A stretch of DNA of 9,260 bases, from contig CAKXBD010000065.1 of NCBI GenBank assembly GCA_934871445.1, positions 1,937 through 11,196 on the forward strand. The letters run 5' to 3'. The notes under the pieces are model-generated. The model was not told the DNA's origin and did not search any database. It saw nothing but the letters and a program-made list of their open reading frames with translations. Shown here one piece after another: positions 5,701-9,260 of the stretch (its first letter is position 1; the number at the start of each line of letters is the position of its first letter). The stretch comes from an uncultured bacterium (GTDB taxonomy: Bacteria > Bacillota > Clostridia > Christensenellales > Borkfalkiaceae). Both the position numbers and the translations under genes were made by a program.

Positions 5701-7070
5701 TACTTCGCGAGCATTTGCAGGGAAGCAATCAAATATTGTTTTACAAACTGTGGTTCGATAATCGCATCGATATATCCGTCCTTTGCCGCATTGACCGGAT
5801 CAGAATTTTCATCCGCATATTTTGCAGCCAAAGTTGCTTTATCTGCCTTCTCGCCAACAAATTCCACCAACGCGCCCTGTACTCCGTCAAAGAGCGCAAT
5901 TTGCGCATTCGCAAAGGCACACGTGTAATCGAAACCTACCGATTTCGAAGCAAATAAAGAATATCCCAGTCCGATCGCCTTTTTATAGACGACGGCAATT
6001 TTCGCCGTATCGATGGTATCGAGCATATCGAGATATTCCGCCGCTTCTTTCATCGCGCGACTGTTATTTACACACATGGACGCTTCAACGCCTTTCACGT
6101 CCGTAAAGGTAAGAAACGGAAGTTGATAACAGCAAGCAAGTTCGGCAAAATCTTTAATCTTCGCCAGCTTTGCCGCATTGAGCTCCACGCCCTTTTCTCC
6201 TCCGTCAAATACTACGGCGGCGACGGAAATCCCGCCGATACGGCCGAGTACCGTGCGAATTTCTTTTTCGTAAGCAGACCCGATCTCTACGGGATTCTCA
6301 AAGATAGACATTAAAGTTTCCGCCGTTACCCCTTCTTCGTTGAGTGCGGGAACGGGTTCATTGAGTTCGGCATCGATCATCGGCATGTCCAAAAGCTCGC
6401 TGATTGCTGAAATTTTAGATTTTATTTCGGAAAGCTCTTTTACCTCAAAAGCTGCGATACCCGATTTATCTAATGCTTTGACTCCTCCGATCTCCTCCTT
6501 GGGAAGATTTTTCCCCGCCTTGGCGGAAAGCACCAACGGACTATTTATTGCAAGGACACTCTTTTTTTCAATAAAGAAAGAGAAATCAGAGATGGCCGCC
6601 AGCATAGCTGCGGAACCATATACTTCCCCATCAATGATCGCGTACTGAGGCACTACACCTTTAAGCTGAGTACTTCTCATCAGGAGCTTTCCCAAGCCTT
6701 CGAGAACAGTGACGCCTTCGCCCACCTGTACGCCGAGCGTATTCAAAAGGTAGATTACAGGAGTAGAATTTTTCTCTGCCGCATCTAAACATTTGACGAT
6801 TTTATCGCAGTTCGCCTTTGAAACGCCGCCTGAAAGCACCTTAAAATTCTGCGCAACGAGATAAAACGGATAACCGTCGATGGTAGCGAAGCCCGTTACA
6901 ACTCCTTCGCCTGCGGCGTCCTCTCCATAGAACTCGTTTTTAGAAAAGCTGAAAGCGGAAAGTTCAACAAAGCTGTCCTCATCGACGAGCGAGGTTATCT
7001 GTGCTCTGATTTCCTTGCCCGCTTCCGCGATTTTCGCCTTTCTTTCTTGCAGCAATTGAATCTTATCCAT
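5700..7070 (-). CDS. Divergent biotin-dependent carboxyltransferase (MmdA / transcarboxylase 12S / PccB-like fold)
   Basis: A 456-residue protein with the two-lobe crotonase-type carboxyltransferase layout, shorter than the usual roughly 510. The order of blocks is recognisable: GEGVVTGFATIDG at 54-66, a KIVKCLDAAEKNSTPVIYL helix/strand, GVVPQYAIIDG at 138-148, DF at 162-163, a second lobe with LPFLTFTDVKG at 317-327, and a C-terminal DPVNAAKDGYIDAIIEP at 424-440. Hallmark motifs are altered. SGGARIQEG is TLGVQVGEG (111-119), GPCAGGA is GEVYGSA (148-154), VPGFLPG is VKGVEAS (325-331), and the YGGAY loop is IGLGY (366-370). The N-terminal KLTARERI element is absent. It is the first gene of the operon, with GGAGG 7 bases before the ATG. 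In relatives this subunit moves carboxyl between methylmalonyl-CoA or glutaconyl-CoA and biotin. Whether this one still binds acyl-CoA is doubtful. It could be a subunit with another substrate or a structural role. Confidence 0.85.
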   Translation of the reverse strand: MDKIQLLQERKAKIAEAGKEIRAQITSLVDEDSFVELSAFSFSKNEFYGEDAAGEGVVTGFATIDGYPFYLVAQNFKVLSGGVSKANCDKIVKCLDAAEKNSTPVIYLLNTLGVQVGEGVTVLEGLGKLLMRSTQLKGVVPQYAIIDGEVYGSAAMLAAISDFSFFIEKKSVLAINSPLVLSAKAGKNLPKEEIGGVKALDKSGIAAFEVKELSEIKSKISAISELLDMPMIDAELNEPVPALNEEGVTAETLMSIFENPVEIGSAYEKEIRTVLGRIGGISVAAVVFDGGEKGVELNAAKLAKIKDFAELACCYQLPFLTFTDVKGVEASMCVNNSRAMKEAAEYLDMLDTIDTAKIAVVYKKAIGLGYSLFASKSVGFDYTCAFANAQIALFDGVQGALVEFVGEKADKATLAAKYADENSDPVNAAKDGYIDAIIEPQFVKQYLIASLQMLAK

Positions 7071-7089
7071 AATGTTTCCTCCAAGAAAT

Positions 7090-7138
7090 ATCGGTTGTTA
7101 AAATCGGTCTGCTTATTTTTTGCCCAATTTTTACCGAC
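7090..7138 (-). promoter_or_regulatory. Repeated ACCGAT elements in the leader of the decarboxylase operon
   Basis: On the minus strand, ACCGAT occurs at 7090-7095 and 7103-7108 (13-base period). Its inverse GTCGGT lies at 7133-7138, close to the predicted transcription start. UCGGU near the 5' end could pair with either ACCGA, forming a small leader stem, or the elements could be operator half-sites. The ribosome site GGAGG follows. Function is unknown. Confidence 0.3.
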
Positions 7139-7142
7139 TATC

Positions 7143-7171
7143 ATTATACTCCAAAAAAAGAAAAAAAGCAA
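7143..7171 (-). promoter_or_regulatory. Sigma-A promoter of the Na+-decarboxylase operon
   Basis: On the minus strand -35 TTGCTT (7166-7171) and a perfect -10 TATAAT (7143-7148) are separated by 17 bases. The spacer is almost all T, a bend-prone tract. Transcription would start near 7136, about 65 bases before the first ATG. The terminator at 7217-7264 isolates it from the VTT gene. Confidence 0.8.
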
Positions 7172-7216
7172 CCCTTCACTGCCAACTTTTTTTCCTTTTT
7201 CCGACTTTTTTCTGTT

Positions 7217-7264
7217 AAAAAACGACAATGCGATTTTCCGGGGCTCCCGTTATTCGCATTGTCG
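7217..7264 (-). terminator. Strong intrinsic terminator after the VTT gene, possibly bidirectional
   Basis: A perfect 11-bp outer stem, CGACAATGCGA (7223-7233) with TCGCATTGTCG (7254-7264), encloses an inner CGGG/CCCG stem (7239-7242 with 7246-7249) and a 3-base loop. On the minus strand the stem is followed directly by six U's (7217-7222). On the plus strand a T-rich run also follows, so it could work both ways. Confidence 0.88.
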
Positions 7265-7295
7265 ATAATTTTTTATTTTTCAAACAATCAAAAGT

Positions 7296-7338
7296 AACCG
7301 ACGGCAACCCGATTGTATTATGTGCCGTTTTATCGGTT
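7296..7338. repeat. Bulged hairpin with an embedded tandem 9-mer just downstream of the VTT gene
   Basis: AACCGACGGCA (7296-7306) pairs with TGCCG (7323-7327) and TCGGTT (7333-7338), leaving a 5-base bulge. The right arm overlaps a perfect tandem GTTTTATCG at 7327-7335 and 7336-7344. It lies between the VTT stop and the strong terminator and may be part of 3'-end formation. Confidence 0.4.
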
Positions 7339-7351
7339 TTATCGAAAAAAA

Positions 7352-8341
7352 TTACTTTTTATCCGATTCCTCCTTTTTCTCCGCCCCGTTTCCATTTGTT
7401 TTCTTTCGACGAGCAAACCGGAATTTCTTATTAAACCAATTATTGATTGCGTCCATATTTTTATAGAGGAATACGAATGCAACGACAAGAGCTGCAATGA
7501 GGATTCCCCAAATGAGGATTCCCCACCAAGTATTGAAAGGAATAAAATTGACGGAATAACACGTGCCGGCTATTCCGATAACGCGGGATATAACAATCAT
7601 CACGACAAAATACTGCCAGCTCATAGAAGAAAGACCTGCAACAAAGCAGAGAATATCGTCCGGAAACAAGGGCAGAATAAACATCGCCGTCAAGATAAAG
7701 TTATCTTTTCCCTTTATCTTTTTCTGCCATTTGTCTAGGTCGTCTTTCCCGACCATCCAAGCGACGGCCTTATACCCCAATTTTCGTCCGATCACGAAGG
7801 CGGTCAGAGAACCGAGAATTACTCCCACCAAGCTACAAAGCATAGCTTTCAAAGGCCCGAAAAGCGCTACGCCCGCTACCGTACTAACAAAGCCGGGGAT
7901 TGGCAAAATAATGACTTGTAGATATTGAAGAATGATATATACTACCGGCATCCAAACACCGGCTTTCTCCAAATATTCCTTATAACGTTCCGAATCTTCA
8001 AAAATTTCAAGAAATCCCGTTTTTTGCAGGATATAAAGCAATACTAAAAAGAAAATTATCAGGAGATAGCCACTGAAAAGAACTCTGTAAACTGTCGTTT
8101 TTCCCTTTACGGAAAAAAGGATAGCTAAAAGACAGTAGACAATCGTCAAACCGCAAACAAGAGCCAAAATCCAAGATTGATTTTTTTCAACAAATTCTGC
8201 CTTAAAAGATTTGATGCATAATACTTCAAAGACGATACAAACCGCCGTAAGAGCTAACGTAATAAGTATATTTAATAAAATGCCCTTTGAATATTCATTC
8301 TCTCCGTTGGTTTCGGATTTATGATTTTCTGTATTTTTCAT
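7352..8341 (-). CDS. VTT-domain (TVP38/TMEM64, DedA-like) membrane protein
   Basis: A 329-residue multi-pass membrane protein. A polar N-terminus (1-18) is followed by three hydrophobic segments (about 21-43, 57-78, 84-106). The VTT/SNARE-associated domain comes next: LPIPGFVSTVAGVALFGPL at 146-164, a glycine-rich helix and AFVIGRKLG at 181-189, then the second re-entrant motif FILPLFPDDILCFVAGLS at 221-238. A last strong helix (about 263-293) leads to a Lys/Arg-rich cytoplasmic tail. Homologues such as YdjX/YtxB-type proteins and DedA proteins are linked to membrane lipid and undecaprenyl-phosphate transport. The substrate here is not known. The extra N-terminal helices go beyond the minimal VTT core. 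GGAG is 9 bases before the ATG. A strong terminator follows, and the gene appears monocistronic. Confidence 0.88.
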   Translation of the reverse strand: MKNTENHKSETNGENEYSKGILLNILITLALTAVCIVFEVLCIKSFKAEFVEKNQSWILALVCGLTIVYCLLAILFSVKGKTTVYRVLFSGYLLIIFFLVLLYILQKTGFLEIFEDSERYKEYLEKAGVWMPVVYIILQYLQVIILPIPGFVSTVAGVALFGPLKAMLCSLVGVILGSLTAFVIGRKLGYKAVAWMVGKDDLDKWQKKIKGKDNFILTAMFILPLFPDDILCFVAGLSSMSWQYFVVMIVISRVIGIAGTCYSVNFIPFNTWWGILIWGILIAALVVAFVFLYKNMDAINNWFNKKFRFARRKKTNGNGAEKKEESDKK

Positions 8342-8385
8342 CGATCTTTACTCCATGCTTCCGATAATTTAAAAAAGAGCCCGAT

Positions 8386-8419
8386 ATTATATTATAGTGT
8401 TTGTTTGAATAAAATATAA
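8386..8419 (-). promoter_or_regulatory. Possible promoter for the VTT gene
   Basis: Two overlapping TATAAT boxes lie on the minus strand at 8391-8396 and 8386-8391, about 45 bases before the ATG. At 17-base spacing the -35 is poor (TTATAT, 8414-8419). The region is very AT-rich, so chance matches are likely. Confidence 0.35.
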
Positions 8420-8451
8420 TAATGAGGTTAAAAGAGTGTGATTTTTATGAC

Positions 8452-8913
8452 TCAACCTTCAACGACGCTCTTTTTGCGAAATTCGGAAATTGCAGCGCGG
8501 GCTAATTCATCGCAGCGATTATTCAACGCATTATCCGCATGTCCGGCTACTTTATGAAATGTAACTTCGTGCACAACGGTCAAATCATAAAGTTCGCGCC
8601 AAAGATCTTCATTGAGAACCGGCTTTCCGTCTGCTTTTTTCCAACCACTCTTTTTCCAGCCGTAAATCCATTTTTCCGAAAATGCATTGACTGTATAGGC
8701 AGAATCGCTATAAACCTCCACTTTACAAGGATATTTCAACCTCTTCAAACCTACAATAACCGCGAGAACTTCCATGCGATTGTTTGTCGTCGAAGCCTCC
8801 GCTCCATTATATTCCCTCTGAATATCTCCATAAATCAAAATTCCTGCATATCCGCCGATCCCGGGATTTCCCGAACAGGCTCCATCTGTATATAAGGTCA
8901 CTTGCTTTTTCAT
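8452..8913 (-). CDS. rnhA: Ribonuclease HI
   Basis: A 153-residue RNase HI, the usual length, which cuts RNA in RNA-DNA hybrids (R-loops, primers) in the cytoplasm. Numbering from ATG 8913: YTDGACSGNPG has Asp10, TNNRMEV has Glu48, YSDSAY has Asp70, and the last acidic residue is Asp135 in RCDELA. His125 is in AGHADN. These match the Escherichia coli catalytic set Asp10, Glu48, Asp70, His124 and Asp134. The basic handle region is present (WIYGWKKSGWKKADGKPV). An upstream in-frame TTG at 8928 would add five residues, but the Shine-Dalgarno site fits the ATG. The gene is divergent from the tRNA-Trp. A weak -35/-10 pair can be imagined upstream but is not convincing. Confidence 0.96.
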   Translation of the reverse strand: MKKQVTLYTDGACSGNPGIGGYAGILIYGDIQREYNGAEASTTNNRMEVLAVIVGLKRLKYPCKVEVYSDSAYTVNAFSEKWIYGWKKSGWKKADGKPVLNEDLWRELYDLTVVHEVTFHKVAGHADNALNNRCDELARAAISEFRKKSVVEG

Positions 8914-8918
8914 AATAT

Positions 8919-8926
8919 CTTCCTTC
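8919..8926 (-). promoter_or_regulatory. Ribosome binding site deciding the rnhA start
   Basis: GAAGGAAG on the minus strand, 5 bases before ATG 8911-8913. It overlaps the alternative in-frame TTG start region, and so rules against that longer start. Confidence 0.75.
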
Positions 8927-9000
8927 AAGCTTATTTACGCCGCTTAAACATCCTTTTCGGGAAAATTCAAAAATTCCGTCTTCATTCAGCTAAAAAATAA

Positions 9001-9029
9001 TTGACAAATACCTTTTTTTGTTATATAAT
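9001..9029 (+). promoter_or_regulatory. Consensus sigma-A promoter of tRNA-Trp
   Basis: Perfect TTGACA (9001-9006) and perfect TATAAT (9024-9029) with a 17-base spacer. The -10 ends 13 bases before the mature tRNA 5' end, as is usual for a strong stable-RNA promoter. Confidence 0.92.
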
Positions 9030-9042
9030 GACTACGTTGTTT

Positions 9043-9117
9043 AGGGGAGTGGCTCAACGGTAGAGTAGCGGTCTCCAAAACCGTAGGTTGCGTGTTCGAA
9101 TCGCGTCTCCCCTGCCA
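9043..9117 (+). tRNA. trnW: tRNA-Trp (anticodon CCA)
   Basis: A 75-base cloverleaf. The 7-bp acceptor stem pairs AGGGGAG (9043-9049) with CTCCCCT (9107-9113). The D arm is GCTC/GAGT. The anticodon stem is GCGGT/ACCGT with loop CTCCAAA and anticodon CCA at 9075-9077. The T arm is GCGTG-TTCGAAT-CGCGT. The discriminator base is G, and the 3' CCA is encoded (9115-9117). It is transcribed alone, between its own promoter and terminator. Confidence 0.96.
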
Positions 9118-9122
9118 TAGGT

Positions 9123-9159
9123 TCCCGACCACAATATATTGTGGTCGGGATTTCTTTTT
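9123..9159 (+). terminator. Strong intrinsic terminator after tRNA-Trp
   Basis: Near-continuous palindrome with TCCCGACCACAAT (9123-9135) and its inverse (9138-9150), followed by a T-rich run TTTCTTTTT (9151-9159). It begins six bases after the encoded CCA. Confidence 0.95.
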
Positions 9160-9260
9160 GACACAACATATTGATGGGTTCCCTAATGTTGCCCCACAGT
9201 TGCCCTAAAAATTTTAAAAATACCATTTTAAGCAGTGCTTTTTAATATCATTTCAGCTCC
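9160..9260. other. Non-coding tail with a short direct repeat
   Basis: No gene is supportable here. GTTGCCC occurs twice, at 9188-9194 and 9199-9205, an 11-base period of about one helical turn. The rest is AT-rich. The position just downstream of a tRNA is a common place for integrated elements, but no integrase is visible in the window. Confidence 0.3.

Noticed and set aside
8430..8475. AAAAGAG...CTCTTTT inverted repeat near the rnhA stop, considered as terminator
   Set aside because: The stem is short and A/T-dominated with a very long loop, and its arm lies within the rnhA coding end.
9041..9226. Minus-strand open frame over the tRNA-Trp region
   Set aside because: Most of it is the antisense of the tRNA and its terminator hairpin. 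It has no independent support as a protein.

Overview
The window is about 9.3 kb of ordinary, densely packed bacterial chromosome. Every protein-coding gene I can support lies on the minus strand. The only plus-strand gene is a tRNA-Trp near the right end. Moderate GC, purine-rich Shine-Dalgarno sites, consensus sigma-A promoters, a clostridial-style Na+-decarboxylase operon and an FAD-oxidoreductase/cmk neighbourhood suggest a Firmicutes, probably clostridial, anaerobe. This assignment is inference; there is no 16S or similar marker.

Right to left, in the direction of most transcription: (1) 9001-9159, tRNA-Trp with its own consensus promoter and strong terminator on the plus strand, then about 100 bases with no supportable gene. 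(2) 8452-8913, RNase HI (rnhA). (3) 7352-8341, a multi-pass membrane protein of the VTT/TVP38-TMEM64 (DedA-like) superfamily, followed by a long hairpin terminator. (4) 2252-7070, a tight five-gene operon with a clear promoter (7143-7171) and a terminator (2189-2229). It encodes a divergent carboxyltransferase related to the methylmalonyl-CoA decarboxylase alpha/transcarboxylase 12S family, an OadG-like gamma subunit, a biotin carrier protein, the Na+-pump beta subunit OadB, and an OadA/transcarboxylase-5S type carboxyltransferase. (5) 785-2026, an HI0933/YhiN/BaiN-family FAD oxidoreductase. (6) 1-552, the N-terminal part of a protein that joins an AroH-type chorismate mutase in frame to cytidylate kinase, with a very good sigma-A promoter. 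It runs off the left edge.

The operon in (4) should build a membrane-bound biotin-dependent decarboxylase. OadA moves a carboxyl group from oxaloacetate (or a similar 2-oxo acid) to the biotin carrier, and OadB removes it while exporting Na+, anchored by OadG. The extra 12S-like subunit would in principle link the same biotin to an acyl-CoA substrate, but it has lost several hallmark glycine motifs of that family, so its role is open. The two items most worth following are the AroH-Cmk fusion and the degenerate carboxyltransferase inside an otherwise intact Na+-decarboxylase operon.
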